A stretch of 64,000 nucleotides of DNA from Streptomyces capitiformicae (GCF_002214185.1 NZ_CP022161.1:6331486-6395485); one strand, 5' to 3'. Numbered from the stretch's first letter, positions 40,994 through 52,800 are shown. The notes: generated by a model not told the origin, from the letters alone. Made by a program: numbers and translations.

Positions 40994-42220
40994 TCATTCC
41001 CCGGATCGTCCGTCCCCACTGGCTTCGTGCGCGGCCAGCGCCCCGTTCAGGATGCCGGGCAGCGACTGGAGGAACGCGCCCACCTCGGCATCGCCGATGT
41101 TGAGCGCGGGCATGAGCCGTACGACATCGGGGGCGGGCGCGTTCACCAGGAAACCGGCGTCCTGAGCCGCCTGTTGCGCCAGTGGCGCGAGCGGCTCGGT
41201 GAGCACGATACCCAGCAGGAGGCCCGCACCACGGACATGGTCGATCATCGGGTGGCCGAGAGACTCGATTCCGTCCCGCAGCTTCTCGCTCTGCCGCTTG
41301 ACGTTCTCCAGGAGCCCTTCGGCCTGGATGGTCTCCAGGACGGCGAGTCCGGCGGCGCACGCGACGGGGTTCCCGCCGAAGGTGGTCCCGTGGTGGCCCG
41401 GCTGGAGAAGCTGCGCGGCCCGCCCGAAGGCGACGGTCGCGCCGAGCGGCAGTCCACCGCCGAGGCCCTTGGCGAGGGTGACGACATCCGGGAGTACGCC
41501 CTCGTGCGCCTGGTACTCGAACCAGTGCCCGGTCCGGCCGATGCCGGTCTGCACCTCGTCGAGGACCAGGAGCGAGCCGGTGGCGGCGGTGATGGCCCGG
41601 GCGGCCTTCAGATAGCCGGCGGGCGGGACCACGACCCCGTTCTCGCCCTGGATGGGCTCGATGATGACGAGGGCCGTCTCCTCGGTGACCGCGCCGGCCA
41701 GGGCCTGCGCGTCGCCGTACGGGACGTGTGTGACGTCACCGGGCAGCGGCAGGAACGGACCCTGCTTGCCGGGCTGGCCGGTGAGGGCGAGGGCGCCCAT
41801 GGTCCGGCCGTGGAAGCCGCCCTGGGTGGCGACCATGTGGGTCCGCCCGGTCAGCCGGCCGATCTTGAAGGCGCCCTCGTTTGCCTCGGCACCGGAGTTG
41901 CAGAAGTAGACCTTGCCGTCCCGGCCGAAGTGCTCCAGGAGCCGCTCGGCGAGCGCGACGGGCGGCTCGGCGATGAACAGGTTGGAGACATGGCCGAGGG
42001 AGGCGATCTGCGTGCTGACGGCCTCGACGACGGCCGGGTGGGCGTGGCCGAGCGCGTTGACCGCGATGCCGCCGACGAAGTCGACGTACTCCTTGCCGTC
42101 CGCGTCCCACAGCTTGGTGCCCTCACCGCGCACGAGCGGGAGCCTCGGGGTGCCGTAGTTGTTCATGAGCGAGCCCTGCCACCGCTGGGTCAGCTCTGCG
42201 TTCTGCGCGGTCTCGGTCAT
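40994..42220 (-). CDS. argD: Acetylornithine aminotransferase
   Basis: 408 aa, PLP-dependent class III transaminase. Converts N-acetylglutamate semialdehyde to N-acetylornithine. Seen: [40 protein letters not shown] (PLP phosphate and ring region), [20 protein letters not shown] (the Asp holding the PLP pyridine N) and [16 protein letters not shown] (Schiff-base Lys). ATG 42220 overlaps the argB stop as ATGA. Fourth gene of the arginine operon. Confidence 0.96.
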   Translation of the reverse strand: MTETAQNAELTQRWQGSLMNNYGTPRLPLVRGEGTKLWDADGKEYVDFVGGIAVNALGHAHPAVVEAVSTQIASLGHVSNLFIAEPPVALAERLLEHFGRDGKVYFCNSGAEANEGAFKIGRLTGRTHMVATQGGFHGRTMGALALTGQPGKQGPFLPLPGDVTHVPYGDAQALAGAVTEETALVIIEPIQGENGVVVPPAGYLKAARAITAATGSLLVLDEVQTGIGRTGHWFEYQAHEGVLPDVVTLAKGLGGGLPLGATVAFGRAAQLLQPGHHGTTFGGNPVACAAGLAVLETIQAEGLLENVKRQSEKLRDGIESLGHPMIDHVRGAGLLLGIVLTEPLAPLAQQAAQDAGFLVNAPAPDVVRLMPALNIGDAEVGAFLQSLPGILNGALAAHEASGDGRSGE

Positions 42221-43155
42221 CCGGCATCCCCCTCTTCCTCGGCGTCCGGCACGACCATCGTGCCGATGCCCTCGTCGGTGAAGATCTCCAGCAGGATCGA
42301 GTGCTGGACCCGGCCGTCGATGACCCTGGCGGTCTGGACGCCGTTGCGCACGGCGTGCAGACAGCCCTCCATCTTCGGCACCATGCCGGAGGACAACTCC
42401 GGCAGCAGCTTCTCCAGTTGGGAAGCGGTGAGGCGGCTGATCACCTCGTCGGAGTTGGGCCAGTCCTCGTAGAGGCCTTCGACGTCGGTGAGGACCATGA
42501 GGGTTTCGGCGTCAAGAGCAGCAGCGAGTGCCGCAGCCGCCGTATCAGCATTGACGTTGTAGACATGTCCGTCGTCCTGGCTACGGGCGATGGACGAGAC
42601 GACCGGGATACGGCCGTCGGCGAGCAGTGCCTCGATCGCGCCCGTGTCGATCGCGGTGATCTCGCCCACCCGCCCGATGTCGACCAGTTCGCCGTCGATC
42701 TCGGGCTGGTGCTTGGTGGCGGTGATGGTGTGCGCGTCCTCGCCGGTCAGTCCGACGGCGAGCGGCCCGTGCTGGTTGAGCAGTCCGACCAGCTCGCGCT
42801 GCACCTGTCCGGCAAGCACCATGCGTACGACGTCCATGGCGTCCTCGGTGGTGACGCGCAGGCCGGCCTTGAACTCGCTGACGATGCCGTGCTTGTCGAG
42901 GGCGGCGCTGATCTGCGGGCCGCCGCCGTGCACGACGACGACGTTGAGTCCGGCGTGCCGCAGGAAGACGACGTCCTGGGCAAAGGCCGCCTTCAGGTCC
43001 TCGTTCACCATGGCGTTGCCGCCGAACTTGATGACGACCGTCTTGCCGTTGTGGCGGGTCAGCCACGGGAGCGCTTCAATAAGGATCTGGGCCTTGGGGA
43101 GGGCGGTGTGTTTGCGGGTGGGGGACTTTCGCTCTTCTGAGTGATTGACCGTCAT
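42217..43155 (-). CDS. argB: Acetylglutamate kinase
   Basis: 312 aa from the ATG at 43155; upstream extension lacks conservation. Phosphorylates N-acetylglutamate, the step usually feedback-inhibited by arginine. Seen: [20 protein letters not shown] (ATP-binding Lys), [19 protein letters not shown] (substrate loop), [20 protein letters not shown] (nucleotide binding) and [11 protein letters not shown] region near the N-terminus ([20 protein letters not shown]) fits the N-helix found in arginine-sensitive hexameric enzymes. A 163-bp gap separates it from argJ. Confidence 0.96.
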   Translation of the reverse strand: MTVNHSEERKSPTRKHTALPKAQILIEALPWLTRHNGKTVVIKFGGNAMVNEDLKAAFAQDVVFLRHAGLNVVVVHGGGPQISAALDKHGIVSEFKAGLRVTTEDAMDVVRMVLAGQVQRELVGLLNQHGPLAVGLTGEDAHTITATKHQPEIDGELVDIGRVGEITAIDTGAIEALLADGRIPVVSSIARSQDDGHVYNVNADTAAAALAAALDAETLMVLTDVEGLYEDWPNSDEVISRLTASQLEKLLPELSSGMVPKMEGCLHAVRNGVQTARVIDGRVQHSILLEIFTDEGIGTMVVPDAEEEGDAG

Positions 43156-43318
43156 AGCCGACTTTCGGAAAGGTCTCGGATCAGCCGCCGGGCGGGCGGT
43201 GTTGGCCTGCGGAGGCGACGTAAGACTCACCCCGGACTCGTCCGAGGGCGAGCGGTCGCCCGCGCAACAGGAACCCTCGTCGGCGACGACGAGGACCCGC
43301 GACAACCAAGCGGGCACG

Positions 43319-45551
<2,233 letters not shown>

Positions 45552-45646
45552 TCACGGGGCGGCAGAGCCTGCCGAGGAAAATAGCCTCTGCGCCTCCCGG
45601 CGGCTGATCGCGGTGCTCGTGATCGCCACGAGCGGCGCCGCGAACG

Positions 45647-47269
45647 CTATTGCTCCAGCGAGTGCGGGCACTGGTGGCACGGGTTGTCCGGCACCGGCTG
45701 ATTCCCTCGGTGGACGTCCGTGCCCGCCTTGGACGGCGGGACGACGGGGGTGCCCAACAGTTTCGTCATCACCGTGCGTGGTAGCGACGGGTTGGCGGCT
45801 GCCGCTTCGACCACCACCCAGTCGGGGTCGGTGAGGAGTTCCGCGACGGTCGTCGGTGGGAGTGCCGGGTGGGCGGCGGCCAGGGGTCTCGCCCGGTCGT
45901 CCGTGAGGCAGGCGAGCAGGGCCGGAGGCGTCGCACGGGGATGCCTGGCGACCTCGCGGAAGGTCTTCCGCACCGGCGGTGTGTGGCGGGTCACCTGCTC
46001 CAGCAGCGCCGGGGCAGCGTCCGGGTTGGCAGCCACCCCGGCGAGTACCTGGGCTCCATACCGCTCGACCATGGCGCGCAGTCGCGCTTCGGAGAGGCCC
46101 GGGTGCGCAGCGATGGACCTGACCACCTTCGCGTCGGGGTCATCGGCCAGCAGGTCGCGGATCCCGGCCGGCAGATCACGTCGTTGGGCCAGGAACATCC
46201 GCATGGCCGGTTCCGGCGAGTGGGCCAGCTCGGTCACCTCGGAGGCGGAGGCGGAGGCGATACGCGGCAGCAGAGTGGGGCCGATCCTGGTGTGGGCGGC
46301 CAGGCGGGTGAGCACGTCGAGCGGTACGCGCGGGTTGTGGGCGAGGTCGCGCCGTACATCGGGGGCGCGGTCGTCGGCCAGCGTACGGATCAGGGCATCG
46401 TGGATGGCAGGGTTCTCGGCGAGCTTGCCGCGCACCCAGGGAGTGGGGTCCTCGGCGAGCCGCGCGTACGCCTCCGAAGGCAGACCGGCGCGACTCGCGA
46501 GCGCCTGGCGCAACAGCATCGAGGGGTGGTCGACGAAGCCGACGACAGCTTCGGTGGGCGTGGCCCGGTTCTCCAGTGCTGCCAGCAGCGTGTTGTGCAC
46601 GGTGGACTCGTGGGACCCGTCGCAGGAGGCGCCCGGGGGCAGATCGCAGTCGGGCTTCGGACAGTCCGGGCTGTGCGTGAACGGCGGCTTCTCGCGGTCG
46701 CAGACCAGACATCGCCGTGCGGGTGTCAGCCCGTCGCCGCTGATGAGCGCCGCCAGTACGTCCGGCGGCGTCGCCTCGTTGGCCGCGACCGCGCGGCGGA
46801 CCTCGGCATGCGGATGCCCCGCGAGGCGGGCGGCCACGTCCGGTGCGCACCAGAACGCGAGCTCCGCGACGACCTGTACGTCCGAGTCCGAGGTGAGCGT
46901 CTCCACCACGTCGGGAGGAAGGCCGGGGCAGGCGGCCAGCTTCTCCCGATGCGTGACGACCGGATCCACCATGAGGAGACGAGCCCACTCGGGTCTGCCG
47001 GCGCCCTCGTCGAGCAGGGCGAGGGCGGCGAGTGGCTGTGCCGTGGGATCCACGTCGGCCGCGGTCAGCCGCCCCTCGTACGCCAGCCGAACACCGATCC
47101 CCTCGTCCCGCGCGGCCAACGCGACCGCCTGCGCACGGCTGAGGTCCGCACGACCGGCGAGCTCGTGGTCAACGTCGTCGTCCGCGACCGCGATCAGCCG
47201 GTCGACCAGCTCGGACGGCAGGGCCGGGTTGGCGGCGAGCCCGCACAGGACGTGATTCACAGACGGCAT
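45647..47269 (-). CDS. Leucine-rich-repeat-variant (LRV) protein with cysteine cluster
   Basis: 540 aa. Seen: about fifteen tandem 24-26-residue helical repeats with the pattern LA-x-x-P-x-x-P-x-x-V/L-x-x-L-A-x-D (for example LAANPALPSELVDRLIAVAD, LAHNPRVPLDVLTRLAAHTR, LAENPAIHDALIRTLADDRA), which matches the LRV or HEAT-like repeat superhelix. A Cys-rich insert at about residues 192-221 (CLVC then SPDCPKPDC and GASC) and a C-terminal CHQCPHS could bind Zn or an Fe-S cluster. Known: Azotobacter LRV protein also pairs LRV repeats with an Fe-S cluster. Role unknown, possibly protein binding. Confidence 0.8.
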   Translation of the reverse strand: MPSVNHVLCGLAANPALPSELVDRLIAVADDDVDHELAGRADLSRAQAVALAARDEGIGVRLAYEGRLTAADVDPTAQPLAALALLDEGAGRPEWARLLMVDPVVTHREKLAACPGLPPDVVETLTSDSDVQVVAELAFWCAPDVAARLAGHPHAEVRRAVAANEATPPDVLAALISGDGLTPARRCLVCDREKPPFTHSPDCPKPDCDLPPGASCDGSHESTVHNTLLAALENRATPTEAVVGFVDHPSMLLRQALASRAGLPSEAYARLAEDPTPWVRGKLAENPAIHDALIRTLADDRAPDVRRDLAHNPRVPLDVLTRLAAHTRIGPTLLPRIASASASEVTELAHSPEPAMRMFLAQRRDLPAGIRDLLADDPDAKVVRSIAAHPGLSEARLRAMVERYGAQVLAGVAANPDAAPALLEQVTRHTPPVRKTFREVARHPRATPPALLACLTDDRARPLAAAHPALPPTTVAELLTDPDWVVVEAAAANPSLPRTVMTKLLGTPVVPPSKAGTDVHRGNQPVPDNPCHQCPHSLEQ

Positions 47270-47316
47270 CCTGCCCGGACCGCGCCCGCATGGCTCACGG
47301 TTTTCGAGCCCGCCGA

Positions 47317-47377
47317 GCTGTTATCCGTCAGCTGTTATCCGTCAGCCGTCAGCTGTTATCCGTCAGCCGTCAGCCGC
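47317..47377. repeat. Short tandem repeats upstream of the LRV gene
   Basis: AGCTGTTATCCGTC occurs three times, interspersed with CAGCCGTC copies. The region lies between the start of the LRV gene (47269) and the end of the DUF5997 gene (47435). Confidence 0.7.
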
Positions 47378-47434
47378 CATCCCCCGGGCCCAGCCACAGG
47401 ACCAGAAGCCGCCGCCGATTCGCCGGGCCCGCGT

Positions 47435-47839
47435 TCAGGAACGCCGGTCGCCCGACCGGGCCGCCCGCTCGGCGTTCCGCTTCTTGATGCGGGCGCCTTC
47501 CTTGCGGACCTCGGCCTGAATGGCGCGCTCCTTCTGCAGCCACTCGGGGTTGTCGTTCTTCAGCGCCTCGATCTGCTCGGTGGTGAGGGGCTCGGTGACA
47601 CTACCGCGGGCGAGCCCGGCGATGGAGATGCCCAGCTTCGCCGCGACCACCGGTCGGGGGTGCGGGCCGTTGCTCCGCAGCTCCTCCAGCCAGGCCGGCG
47701 GGTTCGCCTGGAGGGCGTTCAGCTCGGCGCGCGAGATGACGCCCTCCTGGAACTCGGCGGGGGTGGCTTCGAGGTACACACCCAGCTTCTTCGCCGCGGT
47801 CGCGGGCTTCATGGTCTGGGTGGTCTGGTGCGACGTCAT
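47435..47839 (-). CDS. DUF5997 family protein
   Basis: 134 aa from an ATG at 47839. Seen: MKPATAAKKLGVYLEATPAE, FQEGVISRAELNALQANPPA, WLEELRSNGPHPRPVVAAKL GISIAGLARG and a basic C-terminus (VRKEGARIKKRNAERAARSG), the conserved layout of the family. The region PVVAAKLGISIAGLAR resembles a helix-turn-helix. Function unknown. It is divergent from the LysR-effector-domain gene at 47932 with 92 bp between starts, a pairing that I recall as common in Streptomyces. Confidence 0.88.
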   Translation of the reverse strand: MTSHQTTQTMKPATAAKKLGVYLEATPAEFQEGVISRAELNALQANPPAWLEELRSNGPHPRPVVAAKLGISIAGLARGSVTEPLTTEQIEALKNDNPEWLQKERAIQAEVRKEGARIKKRNAERAARSGDRRS

Positions 47840-47931
47840 GGTGTCCAGGGTATCGAGCGTGTGCGCCGCCCCTGACCACAGAGCCCTCGGCCGATGCCCG
47901 GCCTCCCGCCACCGCCCGATAACCTGGTCAG

Positions 47932-48726
47932 GTGACTGGCTCGGAAGCATCCTCCTCGTTCCGGCTCGCGTACGTCCCGGGAGTGACGCCCACCAAGTGG
48001 GTGCGGATCTGGAACGAGCGGTTGCCCGACATCCCCCTCACCCTCCTCCAGGTGCCCGCCGCCGAGGCGTTCGGCGTGCTGCGGGGCGGCGACGCCGACG
48101 CCGGTTTCGTACGGCTGCCGGTGGACCGGACCGACCTCAGCGCGATCCCCCTCTACACCGAGACCACCGTGGTCGTGATCCCGAAGGACCATGTCGTCGC
48201 GGCGGTCGAGGAGGTGTCCACCGAGGATCTGGCCGACGAGATCGTGCTGCACCCCCTCGACGACACCCTGGACTGGGAGCGGCCGCCGGGGCAGCCGGCG
48301 TTCGAACGTCCCGCGACCACGGCGGACGCGATCGAGCTGGTGGCGGCCGGCATCGGGCTGCTCGTCGTACCGCAGTCGCTCGCCCGTCTCCACCACCGCA
48401 AGGACCTCACGTACCGTCCGGTCACCGACGCCCCCGAGTCGCGCGTCGCGCTGTCGTGGCCCGAGGACGCGACCACCGACATGGTCGAGGACTTCATCGG
48501 CATCGTCCGGGGTCGGACGGTCAACAGCTCCCGGGGCCGCGCCAAGCCCTCTGAGGAGAAGCAGCCTCCGAAGGCCAAGCGTCCAGCCGCGGGCGGCGCA
48601 CGACGCCAGCCAGCGGCGGGCAAGGCGGGCAAGGCGACCGGCCGGAACCCCCGAGGCGGCGGCTCCGGCGGCGGCAGGAACGCGAAGAGCGGCGGCAAGG
48701 GCGGAAAGCCCCGCCGCCGCTCGTGA
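47932..48726 (+). CDS. LysR substrate-binding-domain protein without HTH, with basic C-terminal tail
   Basis: 264 aa from a GTG at 47932. Seen: only the effector-binding fold of LysR-type regulators (FRLAYVPGVTPTKWVRIWNE, DADAGFVRLPVDRTDL, YTETTVVVIPKDHVVAAVEE, AIELVAAGIGLLVVPQSLAR). The N-terminal winged HTH is missing although the start is clear. Instead the last 65 residues are rich in Lys, Arg, Gly, Ala and Pro (KAKRPAAGGARRQPAAGKAG and similar), like the AT-hook or histone-like tails of actinobacterial DNA-binding proteins. It may bind DNA through this tail or act with the divergent DUF5997 protein. Confidence 0.88.
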   Translation: MTGSEASSSFRLAYVPGVTPTKWVRIWNERLPDIPLTLLQVPAAEAFGVLRGGDADAGFVRLPVDRTDLSAIPLYTETTVVVIPKDHVVAAVEEVSTEDLADEIVLHPLDDTLDWERPPGQPAFERPATTADAIELVAAGIGLLVVPQSLARLHHRKDLTYRPVTDAPESRVALSWPEDATTDMVEDFIGIVRGRTVNSSRGRAKPSEEKQPPKAKRPAAGGARRQPAAGKAGKATGRNPRGGGSGGGRNAKSGGKGGKPRRRS

Positions 48727-48767
48727 GACACGGCCCGGGCTCACGCGGACCCCGGGCCGCCCTCACC

Positions 48768-51251
48768 TCACTTCTTCTTGATCCTCAGGAACGTCACCGA
48801 GTTCGCCGGGAACGTGTAGCTGAACTCGTCGGCCACCCCGCTGAACGTCGACGTCACCGGAGCGACCGGCGTGGCCGTCTCCGTGTTCACGGCGTCCGGC
48901 GCGGCCGTGAGCGTGGTCACGCGAGCCTTGGAACGCACCTTCGCACCCCCGAGGTCGATGGCCGTACGCGCGGCAGCGGACTGGGCGTTGACGACCTTGA
49001 CGATCAGGTCACCGGTCCTCGCGTCCCGAGTGACGACCTGGCGGAACGGCTCGGCCGGCTTGTCGTCGGTGAAGCCGCCCCACTCCTGGCCGTCCAGCAG
49101 CAGGGTCACCTGCCGCCCCCGCACCTTGACCTCGACGTCGTACGTACGGCCCGTCTCGATGGTCCCCGGCTTGGAGATCAGCGTGGACTTGCCTCCGTCG
49201 ACGGCCTGCTCGACCGCGCTGCTGGTGTTGTTCCAGCCGCCGAGGTTCCACCAGTAGTAGTTACCGGTGTCCTTGACGCCGAAGGCGACCAGGAAGCCCT
49301 CCTTGCCGGACTTCTTGGTGGCCTTCACCTTGAGGTCGTAGTCGTGCCAGGAGGTGTCGCCGGCCGAGACCATGGTGTTCTCGGCGGCCACATCGGTCTG
49401 TACGTACTGCCCGTCCTGGACGGACCAGCTGCCGCGCCCGGTGTGGGTCCACTTCGAGGCGTCACCGCTGAAGTCGTCGCTGAGCAGGGTCGTCCCGTCG
49501 GCGCTCGTGACCTTCACATCGTCGTACGCCGCTGTCGTGGCCCAGGTGGAGAGGCCCACTGCTCCCGAGATCGGCCCGGTCACCGCCGGGGTGCCGGTCG
49601 CCGTCGACGGCACCACGCGGTCCCCGACGTTGTTCATGAAGAGCTTCTGCATCTCGTAGTTGGCGGAGTTCCACGACGCGTGGTTGTTGAACCAGATCAT
49701 GTCGGGGCTCCACTGCACGTAGTCCTCGTTGGCGAGGAGCGGTGCGTAGGAGGCGAGCTTCACGATGTCGGCGTTGCGCTCCAGGCCGGTCATGAACGCG
49801 GCCTCGGAGAGGGCGTTCTTGAAGGCGTTGCCCTGGGAGGCGTACTCGCCGAGGAAGACCTTCGGGCCGTTCCTGTCGTAGGAGTCGTAGCGGTCGTTGT
49901 TCTGGAGGAACCACTGAGGGCTGTTGTAGTAGTGCTCGTCGACCATGTCGACGTTCGCCTCGCGGTTCAGCTTCCACGCGGTGTCGAAGGTGGTGCCCGC
50001 GTCGTCGGGGCCGGAGTTCGAGATCACCGTGATGTCGGGGTACTTCGCCTCGATGGCGGCCCGGAACTTCTGGAAGCGGGCGAAGAACTCGTTCGGCAGG
50101 TTCTCCTCGTTGCCGACGCCGAGGTGGGTGAGGCCGAAGGGCTTCGGGTGGCCCATCCGGGCCCGCTTCTTGCCCCACTCGCTCGTCACGGGCCCGTTGG
50201 CGAACTCGATGAGGTCGAGCGTGTCCTGGATGTGCCGCTGGAGCAGGGCCTCGTCGTCGGTGGCCCTGTTCTGGCCGCAGCCGGTGACGAGGGCGGGCAC
50301 CACGGGCAGCGGCATCGCGCCGATGTCCTCGGAGAACTGGAAGTACTCGTAGTAGCCGAGGCCGTAGGACTGGTTGTAGCCCCAGAAGTTGGCGTTGGTG
50401 GCGCGCTGCTCCACGGGGCCGATGGTGTCCTTCCACTGGTACGAGCGCTTGCGCTCCCAGTTCGAGGCCTCGCTGTAGTCCTGCATGGAGCCGGTGTTGA
50501 CGAGGCAGCCGCCGGGGAAGCGGACGAAGCCCGGCTTCAGGGCCGCGATCTTCTCGGCGAGGTCCTTGCGCAGGCCGTTCTTGCGGCCCTTGTAGGTGTC
50601 ACGCGGGAAGAGGGACACCTCGTCCAGGGCGACGGCGTCGGAGGAGGCAACGGCGACACGGCCGTTGCTGCTGGTCCGGGTCGCGGTGAAGTGGGCCTTG
50701 TACTTGGCCCAGCCGCCCTTGACGTCCACCTGTCGGGCCTCCGCCAGCGTGCCGTCGGCGTCCTTGAGGGTGATGGTCAGGGTCGTACCGGCGACGGCGC
50801 GCGCCCACACCGAGAAGTCGTATGTCTTGCCCTCCTCGACGCGGACACCTGTGTTGTAACCGGCGTTGGTGACCGCCGAAGCGGCGCCCAGGGAGAGGTA
50901 GTTGCGGTTGCGTTCATTGAGTCGGCCGGCGTCGTTCACGACCTGCGCGGAGCCGTCGACCGCCCAGGAGGTGAGCGGGGTGTAGGTGCGGTTGTCGGCG
51001 GTCGAGTACTCGAAGGATCGGTTCTGCACGAGTTCGGCGTACAGGCCGCCGTCCGCGGCCCGGTTGATGTCCTCGAAGAAGACGCCGTACATCGTGTCGT
51101 CGATCTTCGCGCCCTTGGCGGTCGGGTCGACGTTGATCGCGTAGTCGGTGACGTCCTCGGCGTGCGCGGGCGCCGGGACCGAGGCGGCCGCCACCAGGAA
51201 GGCGGTGGCGGTGAGGCCGAGTCTCCAACGGGTGCGGGTGCTGCGTGACAT
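48768..51251 (-). CDS. Secreted alpha-L-arabinofuranosidase, GH51-like
   Basis: 827 aa with a clear signal peptide (TRWRLGLTATAFLVAAASVP then AHA). Releases arabinose from arabinan or arabinoxylan side chains. Seen: GAKIDDTMYGVFFEDINRAA (GH51 entry), a carbohydrate-binding beta-sandwich insertion (about residues 65-200), RFPGGCLVNTGSMQDYSEAS, acid/base Glu in GVGNEENLPNEFF (about 378), nucleophile Glu in FLGEYASQG (about 467), a second lectin-like domain (about 580-740; YDVEVKVRGRQVTLLLDGQE) and a final beta domain ending SFTFPANSVTFLRIKKK-like. Both catalytic acids are present. It is monocistronic. Confidence 0.93.
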   Translation of the reverse strand: MSRSTRTRWRLGLTATAFLVAAASVPAPAHAEDVTDYAINVDPTAKGAKIDDTMYGVFFEDINRAADGGLYAELVQNRSFEYSTADNRTYTPLTSWAVDGSAQVVNDAGRLNERNRNYLSLGAASAVTNAGYNTGVRVEEGKTYDFSVWARAVAGTTLTITLKDADGTLAEARQVDVKGGWAKYKAHFTATRTSSNGRVAVASSDAVALDEVSLFPRDTYKGRKNGLRKDLAEKIAALKPGFVRFPGGCLVNTGSMQDYSEASNWERKRSYQWKDTIGPVEQRATNANFWGYNQSYGLGYYEYFQFSEDIGAMPLPVVPALVTGCGQNRATDDEALLQRHIQDTLDLIEFANGPVTSEWGKKRARMGHPKPFGLTHLGVGNEENLPNEFFARFQKFRAAIEAKYPDITVISNSGPDDAGTTFDTAWKLNREANVDMVDEHYYNSPQWFLQNNDRYDSYDRNGPKVFLGEYASQGNAFKNALSEAAFMTGLERNADIVKLASYAPLLANEDYVQWSPDMIWFNNHASWNSANYEMQKLFMNNVGDRVVPSTATGTPAVTGPISGAVGLSTWATTAAYDDVKVTSADGTTLLSDDFSGDASKWTHTGRGSWSVQDGQYVQTDVAAENTMVSAGDTSWHDYDLKVKATKKSGKEGFLVAFGVKDTGNYYWWNLGGWNNTSSAVEQAVDGGKSTLISKPGTIETGRTYDVEVKVRGRQVTLLLDGQEWGGFTDDKPAEPFRQVVTRDARTGDLIVKVVNAQSAAARTAIDLGGAKVRSKARVTTLTAAPDAVNTETATPVAPVTSTFSGVADEFSYTFPANSVTFLRIKKK

Positions 51252-51490
51252 GGATACTCCGCGGCTCGATGTGGGGGTCCTGGAGTTGTTCGAAATATCA
51301 GACGGTGATCAGCACATCGAACGGCAAGATAGGAGGGTGCCAGGAGAGCGTCAACGGGTCGCGCGGGACCGAAAGTGTCGGAAGTGAGGGACAGGGGGCG
51401 CTTTCCGGCCAGTACCCGACCGGGACGTCCGCCGCCCCGCCACGGGCCGGCTCCTGGTCACCGACTGCACACGCATGCCTCAGGCGTCCC
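51252..51490. other. Intergenic region upstream of the arabinofuranosidase gene
   Basis: 240 bp between the arabinofuranosidase start (minus) and the histidine-phosphatase-like stop (minus). It should hold the promoter of the secreted enzyme. An AT-rich patch at 51288-51330 (TTCGAAATATCAGACGG) stands out, but no perfect operator was identified. Confidence 0.4.
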
Positions 51491-52063
51491 CTACGCGGCG
51501 CCCAACCGCAGGTTCCAGCGGCCCGGATGACCTGCGACCGTGACCGTCGACAGAGGGCGGATGTCCATGTGCCAGTACGACGCCGGTGGGGCCTTCAGCA
51601 CGTAGACGAGGGCGGCACGCAGCACGGATGGCTCGGCCACGGCGACGATACGGCCGCTGTCGCCGAACGGACGTGTGTCGAGCCAGCCCCCTATGCGGGA
51701 GATGAAGTCCATCAGGGACTCGCCGCCGTGCGGGATGGAACGGGGGTCGGCCAGCCAGGCGTCCACCGCCGAGGGCTCCCGGGCCATGGCCTCGCCCAGC
51801 GTGAAGCCACGCCAGCGGCCCATGTCGCAGTCCCGCAGCGCGGGCTGGGCCAGCGGTGCGTAGCCGAGCGCGTCGCCGGTGGCCCGGCTGCGGGGCGTCG
51901 GCGAGCAGTAGCGCAGCTCGGCCGCCGCCAGCGGGACCAGGTCGTGGGCGGCGCGCTGCACCTCGTCCCAGCCGGCCTGGTCCAGCGGCCGGTCGTCCTC
52001 GAAGCGCTCGGCGAGCAGTGAGGAGCAACGCGCGGCGGCGACGAACGTGACCCGAACATGCAT
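51491..52063 (-). CDS. Histidine-phosphatase-superfamily protein with degenerate active site
   Basis: 190 aa. Seen: the fold of phosphoglycerate-mutase-like phosphatases (LRYCSPTPRSRATGDALGYA, CDMGRWRGFTLGEAMARE, PHGGESLMDFISRIGGWLDT, RIVAVAEPSVLRAALVYVLK). The N-terminal catalytic motif, normally L-x-R-H-G, reads FVAAARCSS and lacks both the Arg and the phospho-accepting His, and the late catalytic His of the H-x-x-x-x-R motif reads AVAEPSVLR. Known: Streptomyces have a group like this near cobalt-transporter (CbtA/CbtB) genes; those genes are not in this window. It is unlikely to be a phosphatase; perhaps a binding protein. Confidence 0.82.
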   Translation of the reverse strand: MHVRVTFVAAARCSSLLAERFEDDRPLDQAGWDEVQRAAHDLVPLAAAELRYCSPTPRSRATGDALGYAPLAQPALRDCDMGRWRGFTLGEAMAREPSAVDAWLADPRSIPHGGESLMDFISRIGGWLDTRPFGDSGRIVAVAEPSVLRAALVYVLKAPPASYWHMDIRPLSTVTVAGHPGRWNLRLGAA

Positions 52064-52278
52064 GCGGCGATGGTGGAACGACAGACTCCGCAGGTCAAGG
52101 GGGCGTTACTCAGGAATTACCCAAGGTTCGGTCACCACGCGCGCGTACGCGACCTGCTCCGGTGGAAGCCTGCGGTGGACCTCGCCGGCCATGGCGGGCC
52201 GCAGGTCAGGGGCCCGACGTCGAACCGTCCACAGCCGCCCTCAGCCTCCGTACGCCCACCCTGTTGTCAGCGCTGCGC

Positions 52279-52800
52279 ATGGGTACCCGCCCCTCGCGCA
52301 CCTTCTGGTTCGCCGCCCTGGCCGGAGCCGCCGCGGTGCTCGCGTTCACCGTGACGCAGAGCGGCGGCGGCCTCTCCACGGCCGACCTCTACCTCTTCGC
52401 CGCCCTGCTGGTGTGCGCGGCCGGCTACACCGAGGGCGGGCGGCTGGCCCGAGTGATGCCCGGCTGGCAGGTCATCGGCTGGGCCCTGGTGTTCTGTCTG
52501 CCGCTCAGCGTTACGGGGGCGCTGCCGGCCCTGTCGTACGAGCCGGTCCAGCTGACCGCGCACAGCGTCATCGGGCTGCTGTGGGTGGCCGCCGGGTCCC
52601 AGTTCCTGGGCCTGGTCGTCTGGTACCGGGGCATGGCGGCGATCGGCATCCCCAGGGCCGGCCAGTTGCAGCTGGCGCAGCCGCTGCTCACACTGGTGTG
52701 GTCGGTGCTGCTGCTGGGCGAGCACCTGACAGTGGCCGCCCCGCTGACGGCCGCGGCGGTGCTGGTGTGCATCGCCGTCACTCAGCGGTCGCGGAGCTGA
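52279..52800 (+). pseudogene. EamA/DMT-family transporter, C-terminal half only
   Basis: About 173 codons give one EamA repeat with five membrane helices (FWFAALAGAAAVLAFTVTQS, DLYLFAALLVCAAGYTEGGR, VIGWALVFCLPLSVTGALPA, VIGLLWVAAGSQFLGLVVWY and LAQPLLTLVWSVLLLGEHLT with the final AAVLVCIAVTQRS). Full-length members have two such repeats (about 300 aa). The upstream 200 bp show no trace of the first half and no clear ribosome-binding site. It is most likely a truncated gene; a functional half-size transporter is less likely. Confidence 0.7.

Noticed and set aside
45555..45834. Plus-strand frame with a signal-peptide-like stretch (LIAVLVIATSGAANAIAPAS)
   Set aside because: It overlaps the 3' end of the LRV gene on the other strand, has no ribosome-binding site, and its continuation lacks coding bias.
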